A stretch of DNA of 64,000 nt from Myxococcota bacterium. GTDB lineage: Bacteria > Myxococcota_A > UBA796 > UBA9615 > JAKLKC01. The notes below the pieces were generated by a model. That model saw only the letters and a list, made by a program, of their open reading frames with translations. It had not been told where the DNA came from and ran no database searches. The stretch spans positions 62,001 to 126,000 of the forward strand of contig JAKLKC010000011.1 in the NCBI GenBank assembly GCA_023150875.1, read 5' to 3'. Below are positions 52,951 through 62,027 of the stretch, one piece after another (within the stretch, counting starts at the first letter, position 1; each line of letters opens with the position of its first letter). The position numbers were made by a program, and so were the translations under genes.

Positions 52951-55080
52951 ATGTGGGTGGATGACCTGAAGGACTTGAAGCGGGCGGCAGTTGCCTTCGA
53001 CCGGGAGGAAGCCGAGGCCTTGTGCTCGGCGATGGTGGGGAGGTTGGACGCCGGGGCATCGCCTCCCCCCGAGGACGTCTCCAAGGAGGTCTTGAAGGTC
53101 CTGCGGGGCAAGAGATGGTTCGGCCCGATGGCGCGGGCCGCGGAGGCCCTGGTGGGGGCTGGGCAGGGGAGCGCCGGGGTGCGCCGTCAGCTCGGCCAGG
53201 CCCTCATCGAGGGGAGGCGATTCGACGAGGCGCTGGATGTGCTGGAGGCCCTGGCGCGGGACACTGCCGGGACGGATCCCAGCGAGAACGCCGAGGCCCG
53301 GGGCCTGATCGGCAGGCTGTTCAAGCAACGGTACGTAGACGGGGGCAACGGCGACGCCGGCGAGCGCGCCGTGCAGCTCCGGCGCGCCATCGAGGCGTAC
53401 CACGGGGTCTGGGTCCAGAACCCCGCCCTCCACAACTACCAGGGCATCAACGCCGCGGCCTGCGCCCGGCGCGCCGAGAGGGACGGGGTCGCCGTCCCCG
53501 ACGGGGTGGACGCGGCGGTCATCGCCGTCCGGGTCCTGGGCAACCTCTCGGCGGTGCCCAAGGACAACCTCGCCGCCTGGGGCCTGGCGACGGGCGCCGA
53601 AGCCTGCCTCGTCCTCGATCACGGCCTGGACGCGGTGCTGGAGTGGCTGAAGCCCTACGTCGCCCGCGCCGACGCCGACGCCTTCGAGTTCGGCTCCACC
53701 CTGCGACAGCTCCGGGAGGTGTGGCGGATCGACGACGACGATCCCCTGGGGCCGGCGGTGGCCGTGCTGCGGGTGGCCCTCACCCAGCGGGAGGGGTTCC
53801 GCGCCGACCTCGAGATCGGCGACCTGCACGCCGCCGCCACCGTCGTGGACCGGCGCCGCGACGAGTTGGAGAAGGTGTTCGGCGAGGCGGGCCCGGTGGC
53901 CCTGAGATGGTACCGGGAGGGCCTGGAGAGGGCCCGGGGGGTGGGGAGGATCGAGGACCCGAGGGGCCGGGGGATCGGCACCGGCTTCCTGGTGCGGGGC
54001 GGGGACCTGTTCCCCGGCTCCTGGGGCCTGGGCGACGAGGAGGTGCTGGTCACCAACGCCCACGTGCTGAGCGCCACGGAGCCCGGAGCCCTGCGCCCGG
54101 GGGAGGCGGTGGTGCGCTTCGAGGCCCTGGAGGAGCAGCCCATCGAGGTGCCGGTGGGGGAGCTGCTGTGGGAGTCCCGGGTGGGGGAGCTGGACGTGAG
54201 CATCGCCCGCCTGGGGAGGGCCGTCACCGCCCACGCGCCCTACCCCCTGGCGGCCGAGGACGAGCCCGCGTTCACGCCCGGGGGGCGGCGCCGCCTCTAC
54301 GTGATCGGCCACCCCCTGGGGGGCGACCTGTCCCTGTCGCTGGAGGACAACTTCCAGGTGGGCTGGGGGTTCCCCTTTCTCCACTACCGCACCCCCACCG
54401 AGCCGGGCAGCTCGGGGAGCCCGGTCTTCGACGACCGCTGGAGCCTGGTGGCGGTCCACCACAAGGGGAGCGAGCGGCTGCCCCGCCTGGACGGAGGGCC
54501 GGGCACCTATCGGGCGAACGAGGGGACCTGGATCCACGCGGTCCGGCGCGCGCTGGCCACGGCCCCGGCACGGACCGTGTCTCCGCTGTCCGGGGCCCCG
54601 CCGATCGCTGCCCGCCAGGGGTTCTTCGTCGCCTATAGCCACCGCGACAAGAAGTGGCTGGAGGACCTCGAGGTCACGATGAGGCCCGTCCTCCGGGGGG
54701 GACAGGCCGCCGATCTCTGGTCCGACAAGCGGATCCCCCCCGGGGCACGCTGGGAGCGGGAGATCGAGAAGGCCATCGGAGCCGCCAGGATCGCGGTGCT
54801 GCTGGTGTCCCGGCAGTTCCTCGCCTCGGACTTCGCGCAGCAGCAGGAGGTCCCGAGGATCCTGGAGGCCAACCGGCGCCGGGGCATGAAGGTGCTGTGG
54901 ATCCCCGTGAGCCACACGTCGCCCGAGTTCCGCAAGGAGCTGGAAGCCCTCCAGGCCCTCCACGACCCGGACACTCCCCTGGACTCCCTGCCGAAGCCGA
55001 AGCGGGAGCAGGCGTGGGGCAGGATCGGCGAGGAGCTCCTCAAGGCGGTGGACCGCGAGCCCGTGACCTCCCCCGCGTGA
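52951..55080 (+). CDS. TRAFs-binding-like TPR / trypsin-like protease / TIR fusion
   Basis: This 709-residue protein has three parts. The N-terminal 350 residues are helical and carry the pattern of TRAFs-binding (DUF4071-like) TPR domains: QALIEGRRFDEALDVLEALA, AEARGLIGRLFKQRYVD, AIEAYHGVWVQNPALHNYQG. The middle is a trypsin/V8-like serine protease: His371 in LVTNAHVLSAT, Asp415 in GELDVSIARLG and Ser488 in PGSSGSPVFDD. The C-terminus (about residues 555-709) is a TIR domain (FFVAYSHRDKKWLEDL; LWSDKRIPPGARWEREIEKA; VLLVSRQFLASDFAQQQEVP), with Glu633 at the position of the NADase catalytic Glu. ATG 52951 has GGGAG five bases upstream; an in-frame ATG at 52885 adds non-conserved-looking sequence. 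No signal peptide is seen. It stands alone between metabolic genes. Confidence 0.85.
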   Translation: MWVDDLKDLKRAAVAFDREEAEALCSAMVGRLDAGASPPPEDVSKEVLKVLRGKRWFGPMARAAEALVGAGQGSAGVRRQLGQALIEGRRFDEALDVLEALARDTAGTDPSENAEARGLIGRLFKQRYVDGGNGDAGERAVQLRRAIEAYHGVWVQNPALHNYQGINAAACARRAERDGVAVPDGVDAAVIAVRVLGNLSAVPKDNLAAWGLATGAEACLVLDHGLDAVLEWLKPYVARADADAFEFGSTLRQLREVWRIDDDDPLGPAVAVLRVALTQREGFRADLEIGDLHAAATVVDRRRDELEKVFGEAGPVALRWYREGLERARGVGRIEDPRGRGIGTGFLVRGGDLFPGSWGLGDEEVLVTNAHVLSATEPGALRPGEAVVRFEALEEQPIEVPVGELLWESRVGELDVSIARLGRAVTAHAPYPLAAEDEPAFTPGGRRRLYVIGHPLGGDLSLSLEDNFQVGWGFPFLHYRTPTEPGSSGSPVFDDRWSLVAVHHKGSERLPRLDGGPGTYRANEGTWIHAVRRALATAPARTVSPLSGAPPIAARQGFFVAYSHRDKKWLEDLEVTMRPVLRGGQAADLWSDKRIPPGARWEREIEKAIGAARIAVLLVSRQFLASDFAQQQEVPRILEANRRRGMKVLWIPVSHTSPEFRKELEALQALHDPDTPLDSLPKPKREQAWGRIGEELLKAVDREPVTSPA

Positions 55081-55224
55081 GCGCGCTCCCCCCGGTGCGC
55101 CGGAGCCGCCTCCGCGCCGGCTCGCCTCCCCCGCCCGGCCCACCCACCCCTTGCCCCCGCCTCCCCCCCTCCCCTATCTTCCCGCCCGCCACCCTCGCCC
55201 GCCCCACCCACCCGGAGGCCCCCC

Positions 55225-56088
55225 ATGACCACGACGCCCACCGTCCGCGAGATCGCCGTGCTCGGCGCCGGCACCATGGGGGCAGGGATCGCCGAGGTCG
55301 CCGCCCGGGCGGGCTACCGGGTGGCGCTGCACGACGTCACCCAGGAGGCCACCGCCCGGGGCCTCGAGCGGCTGCGGGCCTCCCTCGCCCGGGCGGTGGA
55401 GAGGGGCAAGCTCGCCGCTGGCGACGCCGATGACGCCCTCTCCCGGTTGCGGCCCTGCCCCGACCTGGCCGGCGCCGTCGCCGCCGCCGACCTGGTGATC
55501 GAGGCGGTGCCCGAGCAGATGGACCTCAAGACCGCGCTGCTGGCGGAGGCCTGCCGCCACGCCCCCCGGGGCGCGACCCTGGCCACCAACACCTCCAGCT
55601 TCTCCATCGGCCGTCTCGCCGAGGCCACCGACCGGCCCGAGCGCTTCGTGGGGATGCACTTCTTCAACCCCGTGCCGGTGATGCTCCTGCTGGAGGTGGT
55701 GCGGGGGGAGCGAACCTCCGACGGGTCCGTCGCCCTCGCCCGGGCCGTGGGAGAGTCCCTGGGCAAGACCTGCATCACCGTCCAGGACTCTCCCGGATTC
55801 GCCACCAGCCGCCTCGGGATCTGCCTGGGCAACGAGGCCATGCGGATGGTCGAGGTGGGGGTCGCCTCCCCCGCCGACATCGACACCGCCATGCGCCTCG
55901 GCTACCGCCACCCCGTCGGCCCCCTGGAGCTCTCGGACCTCGTGGGCCTGGACGTCCGCCTCGCCATCACCACCTACCTGTACGAGAAGCTCGGCACCGA
56001 CACCTTCCGCCCACCCGAGATCCTGAAGCGCCTCGTCGCCGAGGGGCGCGTCGGCAAGAAGGTCGGCAAGGGCTTCTACGAGTACTGA
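55225..56088 (+). CDS. 3-hydroxybutyryl-CoA (3-hydroxyacyl-CoA) dehydrogenase
   Basis: This 287-residue NAD-dependent enzyme interconverts 3-hydroxyacyl-CoA and 3-oxoacyl-CoA. The N-terminal Rossmann motif is GAGTMGAGIAEVAARAGYRV (residues 14-33). The catalytic region has NTSSFSIGRLAEATDRPERF, then GMHFFNPVPVMLLLEVV with the active-site His. The C-terminal helical domain includes MRLGYRHPVGPLELSDLVGL and ends GKGFYEY, as in Hbd proteins. It is probably used in fatty-acid or butyrate metabolism. The sequence upstream is almost free of A/T; CTATCTT near 55175 is the only -10-like patch. No thiolase or crotonase gene is adjacent. Confidence 0.93.
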   Translation: MTTTPTVREIAVLGAGTMGAGIAEVAARAGYRVALHDVTQEATARGLERLRASLARAVERGKLAAGDADDALSRLRPCPDLAGAVAAADLVIEAVPEQMDLKTALLAEACRHAPRGATLATNTSSFSIGRLAEATDRPERFVGMHFFNPVPVMLLLEVVRGERTSDGSVALARAVGESLGKTCITVQDSPGFATSRLGICLGNEAMRMVEVGVASPADIDTAMRLGYRHPVGPLELSDLVGLDVRLAITTYLYEKLGTDTFRPPEILKRLVAEGRVGKKVGKGFYEY

Positions 56089-56094
56089 CGGGGG

Positions 56095-56109
56095 GCGGCG
56101 GCCCGCCGC
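56095..56109. terminator. GC-rich hairpin between convergent genes
   Basis: GCGGCG-GCC-CGCCGC forms a six-base GC-only stem in the 23-base gap between the dehydrogenase and lptD stops. There is no T-run. It may slow polymerase from either direction. Confidence 0.35.
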
Positions 56110-56111
56110 GG

Positions 56112-58637
56112 TCACGGCGCCGGGGCGCGGGCCTGGGGGAGGGGGCGCGCCGGGCGGGGCGTCAGGTCCAGCCGGAGGGCCACCGAGGGCTGCTCCAGGT
56201 CGGGGTCCACGGTGACGTCGGCACCCAGGCTCCAGCAGCGGCAGGGGGAGCGGTACTCGAAGGTGTAGACCTGCTGGACGAAGCGGCGGCGCCCCTGGTC
56301 CCAGAGGTCCGCCAGGTCCACCCGCCACCGCAGTCCCAGGTGGATCCCCGAGAGGATCCCCTTGGGATCGGGCACGTAGGGCCCGAACCAGGTCTGGGGC
56401 GCCCACGTCGCGCTCGCCCAGAGCTGGGCGACCTCGTTCCGCTCCGTGGGGAGGCTCCGCAGGGTGGGCGTGGGGTCCCCGCCGACGTGGACCGCCCCCT
56501 CCCCCGCCTCCTGGCCCCGCAACCAGTCGAAGCCGACCCTCACGGCGTTACCGTCGGTCCCCTTCGTGCCCGCCTCCACCGCCAGGTAGGGGAGGGTGTC
56601 GCCGTACAGGTCGAAGGCCCCCCGCAGCGCCGCCCGGGTGCGCGCCCCGTCGTAGAGCGCCTCCACCCGGAGGGGCCCGAACGGGCGGTCGCCGTCCATG
56701 CGGGCGGTGCGGGTCATCTCCACGTCCTCCCACAGGCGCAGCTCCACCGCCCTCGCGGTGCTTGCCCTCCCCGGCACCGACCCGGCGCGGTCCACGAGCC
56801 ACCGCTGGGTCACCCCCGCCGCCAGCGTGTGGTGGACCACCGCCCGGTCGCTCCGGAAGACCAGGGGGTGGGGCTCCTGGAGGGTCGCGGGCGTCGCGTC
56901 CAGCTCCACCCACGGCTCGATCACGTGGCGCACCCTCCCCTTCTTGCCCGCGAAGTCCCGGAACAGGGCCGTCCGGAGGTCGAAGCCCAGCGACGGGTGG
57001 ACCAGGTAGCCCAGGTCTTCGGAGGGGCGGTAGCCGTCGTAGAGCACACCCCGCACCCCCACCCGGGGCGTGAAGGTGAAGATCCCCCCCGCCTCCACCT
57101 CGGTCCTCAGCACCGCCTGCCCCTCCACCCGGTCCAGGCGGTGCACAGGCTCCCCCTGTTCGTAGCGGTGGTTCCCCTCGCTACCGTTCCCGTCAGGACC
57201 GCCGGGGTATCCGGTCCTCCCGGGTCCCACTCCGTCCTGCCCCACGTCGTCCCAGCCCGTGTCGTAGGCGCTCCCGGGGTCCCACAGGTCGGGCACGGCC
57301 GCGAAGTGGTCCGCCCGCATGGAGAGGTCCAGGGTGAACCGCTCCAACCCCGTCACCGGGGCCCGCAGCCGGACCGCGTCGGCGAAGAGCCCCGGGATCC
57401 GCTGGAGTCCGTAGGCGTTCCGCACCTCGCCCAGGTCCCGCACCAGGGTCGCCGTCACGCCCCCCACCCACGGCCCCCGCCTCGCCGTCCCCCACAGGTA
57501 GGAGGGCAGGTACTGCAGGCTCCTGCCCTCCAGGTCCTGGCGGAAGTCGCGGAACCACAGGTCGTCCCGGGTCAGCTCCACCTCCGCCCCGAAGGTGTAG
57601 GGACCCGGGGTGAGGAGGCTTCGGAAGGAGAGGTAGAAGCGATCGTCGTCGTAGCCGTGCTGCCCGAGGTCGTTGATCACCTTCCCCGGCCACCGCTCCC
57701 GCAGCTCGTCCCGCAGGTGCTGGTCGTGGATCCAGTCGAACCGGAAGCTCCCCCCCTGCTCCGGCCCCGCCATCCACCGGAACTCCAGGCCCGCCTTCAG
57801 TCCCCGGGTGTCGACCCAGGTCGGGGTCACCGTCAGGTCGGTGTGGCGCGACGTCACCACGAAGAAGGGGAGCCCGATCTGGAACGGGTTGGTGCCGCCC
57901 ACCCGGACCTCGGGCAGGAGCAGCCCCGAGGAGCGGCCGTCGGTCAGGGAGACCGAGCCGAAGGGCATGGGCAGGACCCGCCTCCCCTTCACCATCCACC
58001 AGCCCCGCCTCCAGCTCGCCCTCCCCTCCTTCGACACCCGCACCGTGCGCGCCGCGATGGCCCACGACGGCTCGCCCGCGGGGCACTCGCAGGGGGAGAG
58101 CCAGGCGTCGTACAGGAAGATCCGCCCGTCGGACAGCCGCGACAGCCGCTCCGCCCGCATGGAGAAGCTCCTCGCCACGTCCTCGGCGGCGACCTTCACC
58201 ACTACCGCCGTCGCCGCGCCCACGTCGATCTCCGCCGACTCGAAGGTGAGGCGCCCCTCGGGGGTCTGGAGCTCCCCCCTCCCCTCCACCCTCCCCGTCC
58301 TCAGGTCCAGGTCCACCTCCAGGCGGTCGCATCGCAGGGTCCGCCCGCCCAGGCGGACCACCACCCCTCCCCGGGCCCGGACCACCCGGCCGCCCTCCGC
58401 CACCTCCATGGCCTCGGCGTCCACCTCCACCGGCCCGCTCGGCGTGAAGTCCAGCACCTCCGGGGCGAGGCGGGGCAGGCGGACGCTCACCGCCGGGCCG
58501 GACCGCTTCGCCCCGTCCCCCCTCCCCTCCTGGCCCGCCGCGCCGCCGGGGCCGGCGAGCAGGCCCAGGACCACCCCCAGGGCCAGGAGGGCCCGCGGCG
58601 CCGGACTCGCCCGGGTGGCCGCGGGCCGGCCGCTCAC
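56112..58637 (-). CDS. lptD: LPS-assembly outer-membrane protein LptD
   Basis: LptD is the outer-membrane barrel that inserts LPS into the outer leaflet. The 841-residue protein has a signal peptide (APRALLALGVVLGLLAGPGG). An OstA-type beta-jellyroll domain follows (residues 60-200; EVDAEAMEVAEGGRVVRARG, FLYDAWLSPCECPAGEPSWA with the Cys pair). A barrel of about 550 residues has alternating strands (FVVTSRHTDLTVTPTWVDTR, RFYLSFRSLLTPGPYTFGAE) and ends with aromatic strands. The GTG start overlaps the folC TGA (GTGA), so it is translationally coupled. Its presence implies LPS with a Lpt pathway. It is the third gene of accD-folC-lptD. Confidence 0.9.
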   Translation of the reverse strand: MSGRPAATRASPAPRALLALGVVLGLLAGPGGAAGQEGRGDGAKRSGPAVSVRLPRLAPEVLDFTPSGPVEVDAEAMEVAEGGRVVRARGGVVVRLGGRTLRCDRLEVDLDLRTGRVEGRGELQTPEGRLTFESAEIDVGAATAVVVKVAAEDVARSFSMRAERLSRLSDGRIFLYDAWLSPCECPAGEPSWAIAARTVRVSKEGRASWRRGWWMVKGRRVLPMPFGSVSLTDGRSSGLLLPEVRVGGTNPFQIGLPFFVVTSRHTDLTVTPTWVDTRGLKAGLEFRWMAGPEQGGSFRFDWIHDQHLRDELRERWPGKVINDLGQHGYDDDRFYLSFRSLLTPGPYTFGAEVELTRDDLWFRDFRQDLEGRSLQYLPSYLWGTARRGPWVGGVTATLVRDLGEVRNAYGLQRIPGLFADAVRLRAPVTGLERFTLDLSMRADHFAAVPDLWDPGSAYDTGWDDVGQDGVGPGRTGYPGGPDGNGSEGNHRYEQGEPVHRLDRVEGQAVLRTEVEAGGIFTFTPRVGVRGVLYDGYRPSEDLGYLVHPSLGFDLRTALFRDFAGKKGRVRHVIEPWVELDATPATLQEPHPLVFRSDRAVVHHTLAAGVTQRWLVDRAGSVPGRASTARAVELRLWEDVEMTRTARMDGDRPFGPLRVEALYDGARTRAALRGAFDLYGDTLPYLAVEAGTKGTDGNAVRVGFDWLRGQEAGEGAVHVGGDPTPTLRSLPTERNEVAQLWASATWAPQTWFGPYVPDPKGILSGIHLGLRWRVDLADLWDQGRRRFVQQVYTFEYRSPCRCWSLGADVTVDPDLEQPSVALRLDLTPRPARPLPQARAPAP

Positions 58638-59977
58638 CGCTCCGCTCCGCCGTCCGGGGCGAGCACCTCCCGGGCCTCCCCCACCAGGAAGAGGGAGCCC
58701 GCCACCACCACCTGCCCGCCGGGACCCGCCAGGACCCGGGCGCGGGACAGGGCGTCGCCGCACTCGGCCGCCACCTCCACGGGACCGGCGAAACCGACCT
58801 CCCGCGCCGCCTGCGCAAGGACCGCGGGGGACTCGGCACGGGAGCTGCGCGCCGCCGCGCACACCGCCGCGTCCACTTCCCCCAGCAGGGGCGCCAGCAT
58901 CAAGGGGATCGCCTTGTCCCTGGAGATCCCCAGCACCAGGACCCGCGGCCCGCCGGCTCCCCGGGTCGACCGCAGCCACGCCGCCAGGGCCCGGGCCCCC
59001 TCGGGGTTGTGGGCCCCGTCCAGCACCGTCTCGGGCGGACCGGGGAACCGCTCCAGGCGCCCCGGCACCCCCGTCCCCGCGAGGACCCGCGCCACCGCCT
59101 CCGCCGGGGCCGGGCCCAGCACCCCCTGCTCCACGAGGCGCTCCCAGGCCCGCGTCGCCAGCGCGGCGTTCCGGACCTGGTGGGCCCCCAGGAGCCGCAG
59201 CGGCGGCCCGGTCCTCTCCCCGGCGGCGCTCCGGTACCGGAACTCGCCGGGAGAGCCCTCGGCGTGGAACTCCCGGCCGAAGCGCTCGACCCGGGCGCCC
59301 CGCTCCCGGCAGAGCCGGACCAGGGCGTCCCCGCCCGCTCCCGAAGCGTGGGTCACGCACTCCCCCCCCGCCCTCACGATCCCCGCCTTCTCCCAGGCGA
59401 TGGCCTCCAGGGTGTCCCCGAGGTGGCGGGTGTGGTCCAGGTCGATGGACCCCACCACCGAGAGCACGGGCTCGCAGGCGTTGGTGGAGTCGAGGCGCCC
59501 GCCCATGCCCACCTCCAGCACCGCCAGGTCCACGCTCCGCTCCCGGAACCAGGTCAGGGCCAGGGCGGTGCACGCCTCGAAGAACGTCATGGGCGCCGCC
59601 CGCGGGTCCGACGCCCGCAGCGCCTTCAGGTCGCCGGCGAGGCGGAGGAGCTCGTCGTCGCGGATGGCCTGCCCGTCCACGGCGAACCTCTCGTTCCAGC
59701 GGACCAGGTGGGGAGACGTGAAGAGCCCCACCCGCGCCCCCGAGGCCCCCGCCAGGGCGGCGAGCAACGTGGAGGTGGAGCCCTTGCCGTTGGTGCCCCC
59801 CACCAGCACCACCGGGAACTCCCGCTCCGGCCTCCCCAGGACCGCCAGGACGTGGCGGATGGTGTCGAGGCCCAGCTTCATGCCGGTAACCTCGAGGTCG
59901 GCGATCAGGCCGTCCAGGAACCCGGAGGCGGGAGATCGGGGGGAGGCCCCGGGGGCGGAGAGGGGGGACGCGGTCAA
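58634..59977 (-). CDS. folC: Folylpolyglutamate / dihydrofolate synthase FolC
   Basis: FolC adds glutamate to folates and, in many bacteria, joins glutamate to dihydropteroate. The 447-residue protein is a Mur-ligase-family enzyme. The P-loop is GGTNGKGSTSTLLAALA (about residues 60-76) and the folate-binding loop follows (LFTSPHLVRWNERFAVDGQA). LAVLEVGMGGRLDSTNACEP, GSIDLDHTRHLGDTLEAIAW and ETVLDGAHNPEGARALAAWL are the remaining landmarks. TTG 59977 has GAGGGGG eight bases upstream and lies 13 bases after accD, so the genes are in one operon. Confidence 0.93.
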   Translation of the reverse strand: MTASPLSAPGASPRSPASGFLDGLIADLEVTGMKLGLDTIRHVLAVLGRPEREFPVVLVGGTNGKGSTSTLLAALAGASGARVGLFTSPHLVRWNERFAVDGQAIRDDELLRLAGDLKALRASDPRAAPMTFFEACTALALTWFRERSVDLAVLEVGMGGRLDSTNACEPVLSVVGSIDLDHTRHLGDTLEAIAWEKAGIVRAGGECVTHASGAGGDALVRLCRERGARVERFGREFHAEGSPGEFRYRSAAGERTGPPLRLLGAHQVRNAALATRAWERLVEQGVLGPAPAEAVARVLAGTGVPGRLERFPGPPETVLDGAHNPEGARALAAWLRSTRGAGGPRVLVLGISRDKAIPLMLAPLLGEVDAAVCAAARSSRAESPAVLAQAAREVGFAGPVEVAAECGDALSRARVLAGPGGQVVVAGSLFLVGEAREVLAPDGGAER

Positions 59978-59990
59978 GGAGGACGCCCCC

Positions 59991-60869
59991 TCACGCGGGG
60001 TCGGTCAGGAGGCCGAAGAGGCGGGCCAGGGTGGGCCGCAGCTCCCGGCGGTGCACGATGGCATCGAGCATCCCGTGGTCCAGCAGGTACTCCGAGCGCT
60101 GGAACCCCGGAGGGAGCTTCTGGCGGATGGTCTGCTCGATGACCCGGGGGCCCGCGAACCCGATGAGGGCCCTGGGCTCCGCCAGGATCACGTCGCCCAG
60201 CATGGCGAAGCTGGCGGCGACCCCGCCGGTGGTGGGGTGGGTCAGGACCGAGACGAAGGGCACCCCCAGGCGCCGCATGCGCTGGAGGGCCGCGGTGCTC
60301 TTGGCCATCTGCATCAGCGAGAGGATCCCCTCCTGCATCCGGGCCCCGCCGCTGGCCGACACGATCACCACGGGCGCCCGGTCGGCCGCGCCGTACTCGA
60401 AGAGGCGCGTGACCTTCTCGCCCACCACCGAGCCCATGGACCCGCCCATGAACTGGAAGTCGAAGGTCCCCAGCCAGATCGGCCGGCCCTCGATGGTCGC
60501 CCGGCCATTGATGAAGGCGTCCTTGCCCGCCCGCTTCGCCTGGGTCTCCTCCAGCCGGTCGCGGTAGGACTTGGAGTCGAAGAACTTCAAGGGGTCCTGG
60601 GGCGAGATCCCCCGGTCGGTCTCCTCGAAGGAGCCCTCGTCCACCAGGAGCCGCACCCGGGACCGCCAGTCCAGGGGGAAGTGGTACTGGCAAAGGGGAC
60701 AGACCGAGGCGTTGGCCTCGACGTCGGGGACGTGCAGGATCTCCGCGCACCCCTCGCACTTGCGCCAGAGGTTCCCCGCGCCGTTGTCCCGGCGCTCCGC
60801 CCCCTGGGGCTCGACGCCTGGCTTGTGGGAGAACCACGGGCGCTCCCCGGCGGAGCGATGCTCGGTCAT
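59991..60869 (-). CDS. accD: Acetyl-CoA carboxylase carboxyltransferase subunit beta (AccD)
   Basis: AccD is the beta subunit of the carboxyltransferase that makes malonyl-CoA. The 292-residue protein has the four-Cys zinc finger (Cys38, Cys41, Cys57, Cys60; KCEGCAEILHVPDVEANASV) and the crotonase-like core (VVIVSASGGARMQEGILSLM, GVPFVSVLTHPTTGGVAASF, IGFAGPRVIEQTIRQKLPPG). It is followed directly by folC, a common arrangement. The promoter TGCTATGAT lies 49-57 bases upstream of ATG. The accA gene is not in this window. Confidence 0.95.
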   Translation of the reverse strand: MTEHRSAGERPWFSHKPGVEPQGAERRDNGAGNLWRKCEGCAEILHVPDVEANASVCPLCQYHFPLDWRSRVRLLVDEGSFEETDRGISPQDPLKFFDSKSYRDRLEETQAKRAGKDAFINGRATIEGRPIWLGTFDFQFMGGSMGSVVGEKVTRLFEYGAADRAPVVIVSASGGARMQEGILSLMQMAKSTAALQRMRRLGVPFVSVLTHPTTGGVAASFAMLGDVILAEPRALIGFAGPRVIEQTIRQKLPPGFQRSEYLLDHGMLDAIVHRRELRPTLARLFGLLTDPA

Positions 60870-60917
60870 GGGACGAGTCTCCTGGACTCCCGCGTCGCCT
60901 GGGCGAGCGGGCGCGGG

Positions 60918-60926
60918 ATCATAGCA
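60918..60926 (-). promoter_or_regulatory. Extended -10 promoter (TGCTATGAT) of accD-folC-lptD
   Basis: TATGAT matches the sigma-70-type -10 at five of six positions and is preceded by TGC. It lies in the 81-base gap before accD and gives a leader of about 42 bases. Confidence 0.55.
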
Positions 60927-60950
60927 CGCGCCGGACCGGCGACGGCCGGT

Positions 60951-62027
60951 TCAGACCCCGGCGCCGGCCCCCAGGACGGCGCACACGGCGTCGTGGAAGG
61001 CGGGGCGGAAGGCGCGGATCCGGTCGTCGCCCCGGCTCGGGTGCACGCGGTTGGTGAGCAGCACCACGGTCCTCCGCCGGGGCACGTCGATCCACAGCGA
61101 TGTCCCGGTGAAGCCCAGGTGGCCGAAGCTCCGGGGCGAGAAGTGGCGGCCCGCGGACGAGGCCCCGGGGGTGGGCGTGTCCCAGCCCAGGGCGTAGGTG
61201 CGGCCGGGATCGGGGGGGACCCAGAAGCGCCGCGCCACCTCGGGGGGGACGGGCCCCGGCTCCCCGGCGTCGGCCCGCAGCCAGGCCCCGCCGAAGGCCA
61301 GGAGGTCGGCGGCGGTGGAGAAGATCCCGGCGTGCCCCGCGACCCCGCCCATCGCCCAGGCGTTGTCGTCGTGGACCTCGCCCCGCAGCACCCCCCCGCG
61401 CCATGGGCAGTCCTCGGTGGGCAGGCAGGCGGGGTCCCCGGCGTGGGAGCGGAAGGGATGGTAGGCGGTGTCGGCCAGCCCGAGGGGCCCGCAGACCTCC
61501 TCCTCGACGAAGCGGTGGAGGGGCCGCCCCGCCCTCTCCGCCACCAGCTCCCCCAGCAGGATGAAACCCAGGTCCGAGTAGACCTGGGCCTCCCCGGGCG
61601 CGGCGACCGGCGGCTCGGCGCGGACCCGGGCCAGCATCGCCACCCGGGCGGCGGGCGAGAGGCCGACGGGCAGCCCGTCCCGGGCCTCCTCCGCTCGGAC
61701 GGCCTCGAACCACGGCCGCCACGCCGGCAGCCCCGAGCGGTGCCGGAGCAGGTCCTCCACCGTGGCGCCCCGGTGGACCACCTCGTCCAGGGAGAGAACC
61801 CCCCGGTGCCACAGCAGGCCGACGGCGGTGGTCGTGAACAGCTTGGTGAGGGAGGCGACGTCGAAGCGCGACCCGGGCCGGGCATCGCCCACCGCCTCGA
61901 TCACCGGCGGCACGTCCCCCGCGGCGACGGCGGCGACGGCGGAGGGGAACACGCCCTGCCCCCGCCCGTCGGCCAGGACCCGGGCCATGACGGCGCGCAG
62001 GGCCGCGCCGCCCCCCTCACCCGCCAT
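60951..62027 (-). CDS. Beta-lactamase-fold serine hydrolase
   Basis: This 358-residue class C beta-lactamase/esterase family protein has catalytic Ser59 and Lys62 in FDVASLTKLFTTTAVGL. The Tyr motif is YSDLGFILLGELVAERAG, and the late HLGFTGTSLWIDVPRRRTVV replaces the KTG box. No signal peptide is obvious, so it is probably cytoplasmic or weakly secreted. Such proteins may be DD-peptidases, esterases or amide hydrolases. ATG 62027 overlaps the last 11 bases of the upstream LD-carboxypeptidase gene, so the pair is coupled and probably acts on related peptidoglycan peptides. Confidence 0.85.
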   Translation of the reverse strand: MAGEGGGAALRAVMARVLADGRGQGVFPSAVAAVAAGDVPPVIEAVGDARPGSRFDVASLTKLFTTTAVGLLWHRGVLSLDEVVHRGATVEDLLRHRSGLPAWRPWFEAVRAEEARDGLPVGLSPAARVAMLARVRAEPPVAAPGEAQVYSDLGFILLGELVAERAGRPLHRFVEEEVCGPLGLADTAYHPFRSHAGDPACLPTEDCPWRGGVLRGEVHDDNAWAMGGVAGHAGIFSTAADLLAFGGAWLRADAGEPGPVPPEVARRFWVPPDPGRTYALGWDTPTPGASSAGRHFSPRSFGHLGFTGTSLWIDVPRRRTVVLLTNRVHPSRGDDRIRAFRPAFHDAVCAVLGAGAGV

